Under the pieces are notes generated by a model. The model did no database searches and was not told the DNA's origin. It was given only the letters and a program-made list of their open reading frames with translations. From the NCBI RefSeq assembly GCF_003431975.1, contig NZ_CP027116.1:2604001-2668000 (forward strand): 64,000 bases of DNA, read 5' to 3'. Positions 20,501 to 28,936 of the stretch are shown here, piece after piece. A program made the translations under genes and the position numbers. Source of the stretch: Bacillus pumilus. GTDB taxonomy: Bacteria > Bacillota > Bacilli > Bacillales > Bacillaceae. Numbering within the stretch: position 1 is the first letter of the stretch; each line of letters starts with the position of its first letter.

Positions 20501-23013
20501 AAAGGATGCGGTATAAAGCGTTCAGCTGTTAACTTAGGTCGATTTAAATAACCACGTGCTAGGCCAGATCCTCCTACATAAAGTTCTCCCACTCCCCCTT
20601 TAGAAATCAGTTGGGAATTTTTATCTAATACATAAACCTGTGTATTAGACACTGGTTTTCCTATTGCAGGGCGATTTCCGCTTATATCATCATCTTTTAA
20701 AGCTTCACTAGCTGTAGCTACCACAGTATTCTCAGTTGGTCCATAGTGATTAAAAACCTCAAATGGAAGATTCTCTGAAGGAAACACCCTTAATTGATCT
20801 CCACCTGTTAACAAAGCTTTCAAGGCGACACTTTGTGGCCAAGAAAGTTTTAAGATTCTTTCGGTTAGCGGAGTTGGTAAAAAACTAATAGTAATTTGTT
20901 GTTTAATAAACCATTCTTTTAAAGCCTTCACATCTGTACGAATTTGGTTATTTGGTAAATATAAACTTGCTCCCACACTTAGATACGGCCATATCTCCCA
21001 TACCGATGCATCAAATGCTGTTCCAGCAATTTGAGTTGCTCGATCTTTGTTAGTCACATGATATTTTTTTTGATGCCAAAAGATTAAGTTCAATAATGAA
21101 CGATGTTCAACCATTACCCCTTTTGGTTTTCCAGTAGAACCTGATGTATAGATAACATACGCTAAGTTTTCTAGTGATATTCCATGGATAGGTGTAGTGA
21201 TAGGCTCATTTCTGATTTCATGAGAATTTTCATCTAAACAAATCCTCTCAACATCCGATGATACCCACTCTGTAAGATGCGATTCTGTCACCAATATTTG
21301 AATACCTGCATCTTCAAGAATGTATTGAAGACGTTTCTCCGGATATGCTGGATCTAGTGGGACATAAGCGCCTCCAGCTTTGAGAATCCCTAGTAATCCA
21401 ACAATCATTTTCGGAGAACGTTCCACACATAATCCCACTAGGGATTCTGGACCTACTCCTCGTTTTTGAAGATAATGAGCTAATTGGTTAGCTTGTTCCT
21501 GAACCTCTTTATAGCTCCACTCTTCGTCTTCATATACTACGGCGATGGCATCCGGATTTTCCTGAACTTGAGACTCAAATAGATCCTGAATTAATAAATC
21601 CTGAGGGTATTCAACATTCGTTTGATTCAAACTGGATAGTAGTTCAAATTTATTTTCTAAATTTATTACATCAATAGAAGATAATTTCTCTTCATTATTT
21701 TCCAAAATATTTAATACAAAACTTTGAAAATTTGTTGTTATATTCTTTATAGTAGACTTTTTAAAGATATCTCCGTTATATTCAAAATTAGCATTAATAA
21801 TATGATTAGTATCTACCTCTACAAATAGAGTTAAATCAAATTTCGAATTTTTTTTCTCTAAATTAAAAGGTCTAAGCTTTAAGTTGTATAAATCAATTTC
21901 ATTAGTAGAATTCCCTAAAAATATAGCTTCATTCTGTTTCCAAGCCTTTTGCATTACAAAAGCTGCTTGAAATATTGAAGCACCATCTTTTTCTTTTAAT
22001 ATTTCCTCCGCCAACAAAGAAAATGGGTAATCTTGATGTTTTCTACATGCATTTAGTTCTTCTTGAGTTTTTTTTACAATTTGATTAAAATTTGTATCAC
22101 TTGATATATTTAATCTGAGGGGTAACATATTTACAAAATATCCTGTTGTCATATGGAATTTATTATTACTCCTTCCATATATAGGTGTACCTATTATTAA
22201 ATCTTCTTGTGAATAATAGCGAGACAAGAATGCAGAGTAAAGCGAAAAGAGAACAGAATTCAAAGAGGCATTTTCTTTTTTTGAGAATTCAAAAATTTTT
22301 TCACTTATAAATTTATTGAATTTAAATCCAAACAATCCTCCATTATTTGTTGGTAATGAAGGCCGCATGTAATCAGGATTCATATCTAAAATTGGCAGGC
22401 TACCAGACAATTTATCATTCCAAAATTCTTTTGTTGCTTTTGAGTGTTTCTCTATGATCTCATTTTGCCAAGAAACAAATTCCGAATAATCACTTTGAAT
22501 TAATGGGAGATCAAAACTCTTATTATTTAATAATCCATCATATATTCTTCCTATTTCATCTAATAATATAGAGAAGGTCCATCCATCAAAGACAATATGA
22601 TGAAACATTAAAAGAAAAATAAACTTATTATCATCAATGGAAATTAGCCTAAACTTTACAACAGGTCCCTCTTCTAAATTGAAAGGCTTATGTGATTCCT
22701 TTGATACGTAATATTTTATTTCATCTTCCGTCCATTTTTCTGCTTCTAAATGAAAAAAGTCCAAATCAGCCCCTTCTTGAATTATTTGCACAAACTCTTT
22801 CTCTTCCGTAGTGAATACAGTTCTAAAAGATTCGTGTCGTTGAATAATTTTTTTCAGAGTTGCTTTTAAAATCTCTATATTTACCGGGGAATTAATAAAG
22901 AATGCAAAGCGCTCATTATATAACGAACTTTTAGGATTAGATTGATAATGGAAAAAAAATGATTTTTGACCTTCAGATAAAGGAAATTTCTTAATATTTG
23001 TACTAGCAGACAC
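14155..23013 (-). CDS. NRPS subunit, modules 1, 2 and start of 3, truncated by frameshift
   Basis: The first gene of the synthetase operon has a GTG start at 23013 with GGAG nine bases upstream. Domain order over 2952 residues: C1 (10-440, HHIVFDGW), A1 (~465-960), T1 (FFDLGGHSLLA, ~1006), C2 (HHIISDGW, ~1200), A2 (~1518-2010), T2 (GGDS, ~2048), E1 (HHLVVDG, ~2241) and C3 (SHHHALLDGW, ~2707). C3 loses its end at a frameshift, and the frame terminates with the aberrant tail GQNKIIIL. An N-terminal C domain means the line does not start with a free A domain; a fatty acyl starter or a trans-acting donor is likely. Codes by eye: A1 DAWFLGHVVK (Leu-like) and A2 DLFNNALTYK, which I associate with Ala/Gly domains of cyanobacterial synthetases. 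C1 is unlike the other C domains and much more AT-rich. Confidence 0.93.
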   Translation of the reverse strand: MSASTNIKKFPLSEGQKSFFFHYQSNPKSSLYNERFAFFINSPVNIEILKATLKKIIQRHESFRTVFTTEEKEFVQIIQEGADLDFFHLEAEKWTEDEIKYYVSKESHKPFNLEEGPVVKFRLISIDDNKFIFLLMFHHIVFDGWTFSILLDEIGRIYDGLLNNKSFDLPLIQSDYSEFVSWQNEIIEKHSKATKEFWNDKLSGSLPILDMNPDYMRPSLPTNNGGLFGFKFNKFISEKIFEFSKKENASLNSVLFSLYSAFLSRYYSQEDLIIGTPIYGRSNNKFHMTTGYFVNMLPLRLNISSDTNFNQIVKKTQEELNACRKHQDYPFSLLAEEILKEKDGASIFQAAFVMQKAWKQNEAIFLGNSTNEIDLYNLKLRPFNLEKKNSKFDLTLFVEVDTNHIINANFEYNGDIFKKSTIKNITTNFQSFVLNILENNEEKLSSIDVINLENKFELLSSLNQTNVEYPQDLLIQDLFESQVQENPDAIAVVYEDEEWSYKEVQEQANQLAHYLQKRGVGPESLVGLCVERSPKMIVGLLGILKAGGAYVPLDPAYPEKRLQYILEDAGIQILVTESHLTEWVSSDVERICLDENSHEIRNEPITTPIHGISLENLAYVIYTSGSTGKPKGVMVEHRSLLNLIFWHQKKYHVTNKDRATQIAGTAFDASVWEIWPYLSVGASLYLPNNQIRTDVKALKEWFIKQQITISFLPTPLTERILKLSWPQSVALKALLTGGDQLRVFPSENLPFEVFNHYGPTENTVVATASEALKDDDISGNRPAIGKPVSNTQVYVLDKNSQLISKGGVGELYVGGSGLARGYLNRPKLTAERFIPHPFSDEPGARLYRTGDLVRYLPDGNLEFVGRADDQVKIRGFRIELGEVEATLNALPSIQEAVVIVREDESGEKRLVAYVVGEGTTKEWRKALKDKLPGYMVPAHFIKMEALPITPNGKIDRKVLPTPINDIQEKVLQEGQTPSEELVVTVWEQILGIRGIKRDDSFFDLGGHSLLATQVISRLQEVFGMSIPLKELFEHSTVEELAKRLEDLRGRSISSEIPSLIRVERGSVVPLSYAQQRLWFFDRLVPNSSLYNIPTVWRLQGEWSPRALENSLNTLISRHEILRTTITEKDGEAFQNIASSHLRTLSRTDLVHLSKEEKEQTMQELVQREAETPFDLETSPLLRVQLIKMQENEWVLACIMHHIISDGWSMNVFLREWMMLYEGEVKGQPERLPDLPIQYADYAEWQRKWLDNEVLDKQLSYWKEELKGDLPVLQLPTDRPRPSVQTYAGAMYQFILPTGVVEQIEAVSRQEGTTVFMTLLAAYQGFLSRYTGQDDILVGSPIANRHYKETEGLIGFFANTLVYRTQFDETSTFRDVLRTVRTKALKAYEHQDVPFEKIVEEVQPERSTSHSPLFQTMFTMQNAFETFDIRMSNRHIENINIHTSVSKFDLTVTVEKQKEGLLTAFEYNTDLFDKSTVERMANHFKYWLTEITRLPEEPLSNLSLLSKEEQDEIVIEWNQTDADYPKDKVIQDLFDAQVQENPDAIAVVYEDEEWSYKEVQEQANQLAHYLQKRGVGPESLVGLCVERSPKMIVGLLGILKAGGAYVPLDPAYPEKRLQYILEDAGIQILVTESHLTKWVSSDVERICLDKNSQEIKNEPITTPVHGVTPENLAYVIYTSGSTGKPKGVMIRHISTFQFIKWVHSTFSYEELSGVLASTSLSFDLSVFELFSPLTGGGKVILVRNALEITGIKGRYEVTLINTVPSVARELIKDKNFPPSVLVINLAGERLHSLLVKDFYRYSSVKKVYNLYGPSEDTTYSTYKHIKYQEENISIGKPIFNTQLYVLDKYGQPVPVGVIGELYIGGNGLARGYLNQPELTAERFIPHPFNDEPGARLYRTGDLVRYLPDGDLEFVGRADDQVKIRGFRIELGEVEATLNALPSIQEAVVIVREDEPGDKRLVAYVVGEETPAEWRIALKEKLPAYMVPAHFVKMEVLPLTPNGKVDRKVLPHPGQVEKEGEYVAPQNEREELLASIWEQVLGVENIGIHDNFFESGGDSILSIQIIARANEIGLYLTPKQIFEHQTIAELARVVEETKKIYSNQGIVTGEVLLTPIQHWFFEQKHSNPHHWNQSMFLRTKKALDVGVLDKALKVLIKHHDALRLRYQRTSDLEWSQVNTGIENLVSSEVISVRIEEDKGKEERIYETIKQAQSTLNLQDGPIMKIIYFEDKAHQEGRLFWGIHHLVVDGVSWRILLEDLQNVYNQLVHGEEIELPAKTTSYKEWASHLVTYSKNIPKGIQDYWIEQASKKTEGLPMDYQIDHSIEETTEQITVSLNKKDTKALLTDITSTYRAHINEILLTALVQATKQITGKPSLSIDLEGHGREEIIEGIDVSRTVGWFTSIYPVHLDIKGTETPIESLRTVKEQLRKVPNKGVDYGILRYLNQEVGDLLQLQKQPSVSFNYLGQFNQEVNREALFKTGMELTNDNYDQDTKRGHLIDVVGIVKEGKLEFTWLYSGHQFKRSTIEHIAEVFLNTLYKLIESSDMQGDYAYISSDFSQANLSTEQIDVITNKYTEIEDIYTLAPLQNGMIFHTLYDGSIGDYITQCILTLQGNLNSGYFQTAWEYIINRHEVLRTVFSWEDGQDIHQIVCNIMPVTINELDWQYSSPKEQQSQLSELLIQDRMKVFDLQKGPLMRLYLVHCGEDIYQFIWSHHHALLDGWSLQQVLHEVMKVYGQLINEEHIILPSVPSYENYIRWIRQQDKAQAEAFWRKELEGITSPTPFGSVGDKKKQHQGYSQSIYHLSQEETQVLQKWARKNQLTLNTLVQGAWGYLLSKYSGEEDVLFGVTSSGRPTDLPGVEKMVGLFINTLPARVQVSGETKVVDWLKDLQVKDSKRRQYEYTSLTDIQGWSKIPRGISMFNTLYVFENYPIQETEINHDLKILNMEGQNKIIIL
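14179..14182 (-). other. Frameshift site in the NRPS (G5 to G4 tract, sense strand)
   Basis: The paralogous stretch in C4 has five C residues on the plus strand (9670-9674) and reads MEGAEQNNYPLSLAVIPG. Here only four C residues are present, and the frame runs into TGA at 14155-14157 after MEGQNKIIIL. The +1-shifted frame immediately continues with SLAVIPGAQLSL, identical to C4. The C6 domain at about 1900 also reads through intact in the equivalent position. Restoring one base would give a single ORF of about 6653 residues from 23013 to 3053. It may be a homopolymer sequencing error or a true inactivating mutation; slippage during expression is possible but unsupported. Confidence 0.93.
18761..20589. 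repeat. Partner copy of 6543-8371
   Basis: This is the C2/T1/A1 C-terminal copy. Both copies are interrupted at the same place by a divergent C-domain C-terminal block (6405-6542 versus 18623-18760), beyond which identity resumes. Confidence 0.88.
19928..21627. repeat. Partner copy of the repeat at 1-1700
   Basis: This is the module 1 copy of the A1/A6 repeat. It lies about 20 kb from its partner in the same orientation, close enough for gene conversion and for collapse in short-read assembly. Confidence 0.93.
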
Positions 23014-23053
23014 TAAAAACAGCTCCTATCATCTAAACTATTAATTTTGAAAT

Positions 23054-23071
23054 ATATCTTTAAAAAGATAT
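23054..23071. promoter_or_regulatory. 18-bp perfect palindrome upstream of the NRPS operon
   Basis: ATATCTTT and AAAGATAT flank a central AA about 40 bases upstream of the NRPS start codon. It could be a regulator binding site or an RNA hairpin in the leader. I see no U-tract, so it is not a terminator. AT-richness makes chance occurrence possible. Confidence 0.4.
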
Positions 23072-24137
23072 TTAAACTCTGCCTATCCTATCATTATTTA
23101 ATTTATGATACTGGTGATTTCTTTATACTTATCATCAATAATGAATACATGATAGCTCTAAAAATACACCTCCAATATTATTAGAAAACCCTCTTCTCCA
23201 TTTTCTGTACACAGATGATGATCAATATGCATATTCTGCCTATGAAATCATAAATAAATTAACTCCTTCCTCAATTTAACCTCCACTAATGGAATTTCAG
23301 TAAAAAGAATAGCTTTTTTCACGTTAAACTACTTTAACTTTTCCATCATTCTAGAATTTTCGAGTGCTAACTTATAGCCAGAGTAAACCTCATATTGGTA
23401 AATATGAAAACTACTTACATATCTCCTGCTTTATTCAAGATTTGAATACTGTCTGTAAACCTTATAGTAAAAGAATTTAATGTAACACTCAGACTGATCA
23501 AATAATAAATCTTATTAAACATTTGCCCTAATAACTTTCTTTGCCTTTCATTTCTTGGTAAAAATCCAAATACATAAAGAGGCATCATCTTAGAAATAGG
23601 CATTGAAAATATTTCAATGCTTTTATAGGATATATTATAAAATCTAATAAAAACATGTATTTTTTAAACACATATCAATATTCTCATCAACATATTAACA
23701 TTTTTATTACTTTTACGCCATAAAATTACATATTATTTTCTAAAAATTTCTTTTTTGATTGATCAAATCAAAACTTTCCATAAAGAGGTATTGTCTCAAA
23801 AACATGAAATATGAATATATAGTCTCTGATGAAAAATATCTATAAAACACTATAAGGAAAAATAAGGTATTGTTCACGAAATATAATATGCTCGCTCACT
23901 CCTCATCTACAATATTGATACCCATTTTCTCTTTAGCCTACAATACCTACTAAGAGTGATTTTATACTTAAAATTGCGAAGAAAACACATTCTATACAAT
24001 TACGATCAAGAAGCGATAGAAACTGTAAAACGAACATTGGTAACTATAATACATGATTTAAGTCCAAATTTAGTAAACAAAAGAAATAACTATAATTGTT
24101 CATATATCCCCAAAAATAAAAAGCATTATCTAGCCAT
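23072..24137. other. AT-rich intergenic region between NRPS and radC remnant
   Basis: About 1.1 kb of very AT-rich sequence with no convincing gene. Two short frames exist: 23415-23603 on the minus strand (62 codons) and 23956-24150 on the plus strand (64 codons). Neither has a clear Shine-Dalgarno sequence or a recognisable motif. The NRPS promoter should lie here, but I could not find a canonical sigma-A pair with good spacing. The region probably marks the edge of the inserted island. Confidence 0.5.
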
Positions 24138-24383
24138 TTATCTAAAGTAGATGAATAGCATATCTCGAATCTTTGAAAGTTCTTCAATAGAAGCTGACTT
24201 CACAGAACGAAGACCGCCAAATGTTTGCAGAAGTCTTGCGGAAATTTGGAGAACTGATTCCTTTTTTGTGCCTTTCCTAAAAAGGATCGCAACAGACAAA
24301 CTATTTGGACCATATTTCAAAAATCGTTCTCGCGGCTTTTCATCATGAGGACAATGCTTGAGTGACATGGGGAAATAGCTCAT
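24138..24383 (-). pseudogene. radC: radC 5' remnant (UPF0758 N-terminal part only)
   Basis: The 81-residue frame contains DEKPRERFLKYGPNSLS, then AILFRKGTKKESV, LLQTFGGLRS and SIEELSKI. This follows the N-terminal part of Bacillus RadC closely (PRERLMRYGAESLS, AILLRTGTKEESV, LLQHFGGL, SIEELTSI). About four codons corresponding to the NHEL stretch are missing after SLS. Homology ends near 24168, where helix-hairpin-helix and JAB metalloprotease domains should follow. RadC is normally about 230 residues, so this is a decayed fragment. It lies just downstream of folC, whereas B. subtilis has comC, spoIIB and maf between them. Confidence 0.75.
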
Positions 24384-24427
24384 GATGCCTTGAGTACCTA
24401 GTAAACTTGCTCTTTACATTTCAAAAG

Positions 24428-24465
24428 AAAAAGACGCACATTGCATAAAAGCAATTGCGTCTTTT
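24428..24465 (-). terminator. folC terminator
   Basis: On the minus strand the stem AAAAGACGCAATTGC pairs with GCAAT-GTGCGTCTTTT and is followed by a U-rich tail. It sits immediately after the folC stop codon and separates folC from the radC remnant and the NRPS island. Confidence 0.85.
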
Positions 24466-24467
24466 GA

Positions 24468-25772
24468 TTATCTTAAAATACGATTTCTTATATCTGAAAT
24501 AAAATAAAGAGAGCCAGTCACAAGAATCACCGCTGAAGGATCATCACTCTTTTTCTGAATGAACTCAAGCACTGCACGAGGGTCATCGTCATACGATTTT
24601 GCCTCTAACAGACTGCATGCATAAAGCTTTTCCGCTGATTCAGCTCTTGGAAAATCAAAAGAAACAAAATGGATAGAGGTACTAACGGCTTCAAGTTTTT
24701 GAATCATTTGTTTGTACGGCTTATCTTTTAAAGCACTAAAACAGACGTGCACTTGTTTACTAGAAAAATGGGCTTGTACCGTTTCAATTAAACGGTCGAT
24801 TCCTTCTTCATTGTGAGCGCCGTCTAAATAAACTGGTGGATGATCTTTGACTTTTTCAAATCTTCCAGCCCAAACTGCATTCCGAATCCCTTCATATATC
24901 TGCTCTTCTGTCACGCTGATATAGCCTTCTTGCTCCAGCCACTCAACAAGTAGAACAGCATGGGAAGCGTTTTGCCGTTGATGCGTGCCGATCAACCCTG
25001 TTTCAAGCTGTGGATACCGCCTTTTTGATGTGTGTAACGTAAACCTTTCACCTGTTTCTGTCGGCTGCTGATGACTAAAGGTACAAGTATCCTGTAATGA
25101 GATGCATTTGGCATTCTTTTCTTTTGCGATGTTTTGAATGACCGCAAGTGCTTCTGGTTGATGAACTGCCGTGATCATCGGAATAGCCTCTTTGATAATG
25201 CCTGCTTTTTCAGATGCAATCTGTTCAAGTGTGTCACCTAAAATCGCCATATGATCGTGACCAATCGATGTGATCGCCGTTAAGATGGGCAATGCTATAT
25301 TGGTTGAATCAAGCCTTCCGCCAAGTCCTGTTTCCAATAAGACAAAGTCTACTTGGTGCACATCGGCAAAATAAACAAATGCACATGCAGTAATAATTTC
25401 AAATTCTGTTGCTGCGCCAAGCTCTGTTTGATCTAATTCATCAACAAAAGGCTTGATCTTATTCACCAAACGTAGCCATTCTTCATCCTGTATAGGCGCA
25501 CCGTTCACGCTAATTCGTTCATTGAACGTTAAAATAAACGGAGAGGTGAAGGTTCCGACCGAATAGCCTGCTGCTTGTAAAACAGAACGAGTAAACGCAA
25601 TGGTTGAACCTTTTCCATTTGTACCTGCAACATGTACCGCTTTTATGCGTTGTTCAGGATGGCCTAATCTGTTCATCAGCCACTTCATTCTTTCAAGACC
25701 CGGTTTCACACCAAAGGCCAGTCTACTGTGAATCCACTCAATGGCTTCATGATAGGTTGTAAACAATGTCAT
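24468..25772 (-). CDS. folC: Folylpolyglutamate synthase / dihydrofolate synthase
   Basis: FolC adds glutamate to folates and to dihydropteroate in the cytoplasm. At 434 residues the length is normal for the Mur-ligase-like family. The P-loop HVAGTNGKGST lies near residue 45, the TFTSPF loop near 75, GHDHMAILGDT near 170 with SEKAGIIK after it, and the DGAHN motif of the C-terminal domain near 315. It lies downstream of valS as in B. subtilis. A terminator between valS and folC suggests partial read-through or its own promoter. A strong terminator follows. Confidence 0.96.
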   Translation of the reverse strand: MTLFTTYHEAIEWIHSRLAFGVKPGLERMKWLMNRLGHPEQRIKAVHVAGTNGKGSTIAFTRSVLQAAGYSVGTFTSPFILTFNERISVNGAPIQDEEWLRLVNKIKPFVDELDQTELGAATEFEIITACAFVYFADVHQVDFVLLETGLGGRLDSTNIALPILTAITSIGHDHMAILGDTLEQIASEKAGIIKEAIPMITAVHQPEALAVIQNIAKEKNAKCISLQDTCTFSHQQPTETGERFTLHTSKRRYPQLETGLIGTHQRQNASHAVLLVEWLEQEGYISVTEEQIYEGIRNAVWAGRFEKVKDHPPVYLDGAHNEEGIDRLIETVQAHFSSKQVHVCFSALKDKPYKQMIQKLEAVSTSIHFVSFDFPRAESAEKLYACSLLEAKSYDDDPRAVLEFIQKKSDDPSAVILVTGSLYFISDIRNRILR

Positions 25773-25795
25773 CTCTCATTTCATACGAAATTTTC

Positions 25796-25832
25796 AAAAA
25801 AGACGACTCCATTTCAGTAGGAGCCGTCTTTT
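25796..25832 (-). terminator. valS terminator
   Basis: The inverted repeat AAAAGACGGCTCC / GGAGTCGTCTTTT with a short loop, followed by T residues on the minus strand, lies between the valS stop (25838) and the folC start (25772). Confidence 0.85.
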
Positions 25833-25837
25833 CAACC

Positions 25838-28480
25838 TTATGCTTTCAGCTCTTCAATACGCTTTTGAACAGCTTCGCGTTTTGCGACATAATCACGTTC
25901 TTTCGCACGCTCTTCTTCTACGACACTTTCAGGTGCTTTTTTCATAAAGCCTTCGTTGCCAAGCTTTTTCTGGACGCGCTCTACTTCTTTTGTGAGCTTA
26001 TCAAGCTCTTTTTGCAGACGAGCGATTTCCTCATCTAAGTTAATTAAGCCTTCAAGCGGCAGAATGAGCTCTGCACCAGAAATAACAGCCGTCATCGCTT
26101 TATCACTAGCTGGGACATTTGTGCCAATTTCAAGTACACTTGGATTCGTGAAGCGCTCAATATATGAACGATTTTTCTCTAAACGTTCCTGAACATCAGG
26201 TGTAGATGCTTTAATGTAAAGCTCAACCTGTTTGCTCATTGGCGTATTCACTTCACTGCGGATGTTACGAACAGAGCGGATGAGCTCCACAAGCAGCTTC
26301 ATATCAGCAGAAGCTTGTTCGTTTGAAAGCTCCGGTTTCACCTCAGGCCAAGCCGCTACAGTAATCGATTCACCTTCGTGCGGAAGATGCTGCCAGATTT
26401 CTTCTGTTAAGAATGGCATGAACGGATGAAGAAGTCTCATCGTCTGATCTAATACGTACGCAAGGATCGAACGAGTCGTTTTCTTCGCTGCTTCATCTTC
26501 TCCATAAAGCGGAAGCTTCGCCATCTCAATGTACCAATCACAGAAATCATCCCAAATGAAGTTGTATAAATGTCTGCCCACTTCACCAAATTCATATTTG
26601 TCAGCAAGCTGTGTGACACTTTCAATCGTTTCATTTAAGCGGGTTAAAATCCATTGATCAGCAACTGATTTTTCTCCAGTCAAATCAAGCTCATCATACG
26701 TTAAGCCATCCATGTTCATTAGAGCAAAACGCGATGCGTTCCAAATTTTGTTCGCAAAATTCCAAGTGGATTCAACCTTTTCAAAGCTAAAGCGAAGATC
26801 CTGACCTGGTGAGCTTCCAGTTGCCAAGAAATATCTTAATGAATCTGCACCGTACTTGTCGATGACCTCCATTGGATCAATTCCGTTCCCTAGCGACTTA
26901 CTCATTTTACGTCCTTGCTCGTCACGGATCAGCCCATGAATCAGGACGTCTTTGAACGGTTTTTCTCCTGTGAATTCAAGACCTTGGAAGATCATGCGAG
27001 AGACCCAGAAGAAAATGATGTCATACCCTGTGACAAGCAGATTGGTTGGATAGTAACGCTTGAAGTCTTCACTGTCTGCATCCGGCCAGCCCATTGTAGA
27101 GAAAGGCCAAAGCGCTGAACTAAACCATGTATCAAGCACATCGTTATCCTGTTCCCAGTTCTCCAGATCTTCTGGTGCTTCAAGTCCAACGTATACTTCT
27201 TTCGTTTCTTTATGATACCAAGCTGGAATGCGGTGTCCCCACCATAGCTGACGAGAAATACACCAGTCACGGATATTTTCCATCCAGTGTAAATATGTCT
27301 TTTCAAATCGGTCTGGAACAAATTGAACTTGGTCGTCCCCTTTTTGCAGGTTAATGGCTTCGTCTGCCAGCGGCTGCATTTTCACAAACCATTGTGTAGA
27401 TAAATAAGGCTCAACGACAGCACCGCTTCTCTCACTATGACCAACTGAATGCATGTGATCCTCAATTTTGAACAAAATACCTTCTTCTTGTAAATCTTTC
27501 ACAAGCTGTTTACGGCATTCAAAACGGTCCATTCCTTTGTATTGCAATGCATTTGCATTCATTGTGCCATCTTCATTCATGACAAGAATACGCTCTAGCT
27601 CATGGCGGTTTCCAAGCTCAAAGTCATTCGGGTCATGAGCAGGTGTAATTTTCACAGCTCCTGAACCAAACTCCATATCGACATAGTCGTCAGCAACGAT
27701 TGGGATCTGGCGTCCTGTCAATGGTAAGACCACTGTTTTTCCAATCAAATGCTGATATCGTTCGTCATCAGGGTGCACCGCTACTGCTGTATCCCCAAGC
27801 ATTGTTTCAGGTCTTGTCGTTGCAATTTCAATTGAACCCGTGCCATCTGAGAGTGGGTATTTCAAGTGATAAAACGCGCCTTGAACATCCTTATAAATGA
27901 CTTCAATATCAGAAAGTGCTGTTTTCGTCGCTGGGTCCCAGTTAATGATGTACTCTCCGCGATAAATAAGCCCTTTTTCATACAATTGGACAAACACTTG
28001 GCGTACAGCTTTATTCAGACCCTCATCTAATGTAAAACGTTCGCGCGAGTAATCAAGACCAAGTCCCATTTTCGCCCACTGGCTGCGAATGAAATCCGCA
28101 TATTCTTCTTTCCACTTCCACGTTTCTTCCACAAATTTTTCCCGGCCGAGGTCATAGCGACTCACACCTTCTTCGCGAAGCTTTGCCTCGACCTTTGCTT
28201 GGGTAGCAATACCGGCATGATCCATTCCTGGAAGCCATAGAACATCATAACCCTGCATCCGTTTCATACGTGTCACGATGTCTTGAAGGGTAGAATCCCA
28301 TGCATGGCCAAGGTGCAGTTTTCCTGTCACGTTTGGTGGAGGAATGACGACTGTATATGGATCTTTCGTTTTGTCATTTTGTGCTTCGAAGAATTTTCCT
28401 TCGACCCAGTACGTATAGCGGTCTTTCTCAATCGCATTTGGATCGTACTTTGTAGGCATTTCTTGATTATTTGTTCCCAT
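25838..28480 (-). CDS. valS: Valyl-tRNA synthetase
   Basis: ValS charges tRNA-Val with valine. The start is placed at ATG 28480 ([15 protein letters not shown]), behind GGAGG with 8-bp spacing. An ORF starting farther upstream would run into the T-box terminator. This gives 880 residues, the usual length. The class I signatures are [14 protein letters not shown] (HIGH-like) and [11 protein letters not shown] (KMSKS). The C-terminal region has the coiled-coil arm rich in Leu, Glu and Lys. It is regulated by the T-box leader upstream. Confidence 0.97.
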   Translation of the reverse strand: MGTNNQEMPTKYDPNAIEKDRYTYWVEGKFFEAQNDKTKDPYTVVIPPPNVTGKLHLGHAWDSTLQDIVTRMKRMQGYDVLWLPGMDHAGIATQAKVEAKLREEGVSRYDLGREKFVEETWKWKEEYADFIRSQWAKMGLGLDYSRERFTLDEGLNKAVRQVFVQLYEKGLIYRGEYIINWDPATKTALSDIEVIYKDVQGAFYHLKYPLSDGTGSIEIATTRPETMLGDTAVAVHPDDERYQHLIGKTVVLPLTGRQIPIVADDYVDMEFGSGAVKITPAHDPNDFELGNRHELERILVMNEDGTMNANALQYKGMDRFECRKQLVKDLQEEGILFKIEDHMHSVGHSERSGAVVEPYLSTQWFVKMQPLADEAINLQKGDDQVQFVPDRFEKTYLHWMENIRDWCISRQLWWGHRIPAWYHKETKEVYVGLEAPEDLENWEQDNDVLDTWFSSALWPFSTMGWPDADSEDFKRYYPTNLLVTGYDIIFFWVSRMIFQGLEFTGEKPFKDVLIHGLIRDEQGRKMSKSLGNGIDPMEVIDKYGADSLRYFLATGSSPGQDLRFSFEKVESTWNFANKIWNASRFALMNMDGLTYDELDLTGEKSVADQWILTRLNETIESVTQLADKYEFGEVGRHLYNFIWDDFCDWYIEMAKLPLYGEDEAAKKTTRSILAYVLDQTMRLLHPFMPFLTEEIWQHLPHEGESITVAAWPEVKPELSNEQASADMKLLVELIRSVRNIRSEVNTPMSKQVELYIKASTPDVQERLEKNRSYIERFTNPSVLEIGTNVPASDKAMTAVISGAELILPLEGLINLDEEIARLQKELDKLTKEVERVQKKLGNEGFMKKAPESVVEEERAKERDYVAKREAVQKRIEELKA

Positions 28481-28518
28481 TTGTGTAACCTCCACATTTT
28501 TTCGGCTGATGAAACATA

Positions 28519-28797
28519 AAAAAAGCCTTTCCATCCTTATAAAAGGACGAAAAAGCTTTTTCGCGGTACCACCTTTTTTCATGGAACACATAGACGTGTC
28601 CCATACACTCTAAAGGATAACGGGGTTCTCCCGAATTTCTCTACTTATTATTCAAGAAATTAAGCTCACAGGCGACCTTCCAAACAAGTACATCCTAGGA
28701 AACCTTTCAGCTCATGGTTTCCCTCTCTTTAGGGTCTTGCTCGTACTCTTCCTGATCCACGCTTACGATATATCACGTTCATCAGCACATACTCATC
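28519..28797 (-). promoter_or_regulatory. T-box riboswitch leader of valS (Val)
   Basis: The conserved T-box GGTGGTACCGCG is present at 28562-28573 in antisense. It is followed on the minus strand by a terminator hairpin (AAAAAGCTTTTTCGTCC...GGAAAGGCTTTTTT) at about 28519-28560. Upstream, an AGAGAGGGAAACC stretch and the segment GGAAGGTCGCCTG resemble a stem I specifier region. The GUC Val codon at 28674-28676 is the candidate specifier. Uncharged tRNA-Val should stabilise the antiterminator and allow valS transcription. Confidence 0.9.
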
Positions 28798-28805
28798 TTT
28801 TATTT

Positions 28806-28835
28806 ATATTACTAAATGCCTTTTGTTTTCGTCAA
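28806..28835 (-). promoter_or_regulatory. Candidate sigma-A promoter of valS leader
   Basis: On the minus strand TTGACG and TAATAT are separated by 18 bases, just upstream of the T-box leader. The spacing and distance to the leader are right. Confidence 0.6.
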
Positions 28836-28936
28836 TCATCTTTTCCGCTTTTCTTCTTCTTTATACAAATTGGGCAGGCACCCTTCGATCTATTGCCCAT
28901 AAGATAATAACAAAATGAAGAAGGAGGGCGTTTGAT

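Noticed and set aside
23415..23603. 62-codon minus-strand ORF in the AT-rich region upstream of the NRPS
   Set aside because: No clear ribosome binding site and no recognisable domain; AT-rich sequence yields such frames by chance.
23072..24137. Insertion sequence or integrase in the junction region
   Set aside because: No transposase-like frame and no terminal inverted repeats were found; the island endpoint remains unexplained.
23956..24150. 64-codon plus-strand ORF next to the radC remnant
   Set aside because: Start without Shine-Dalgarno, biased AT-rich composition (Asn, Lys, Tyr, Ile); no evidence for coding.
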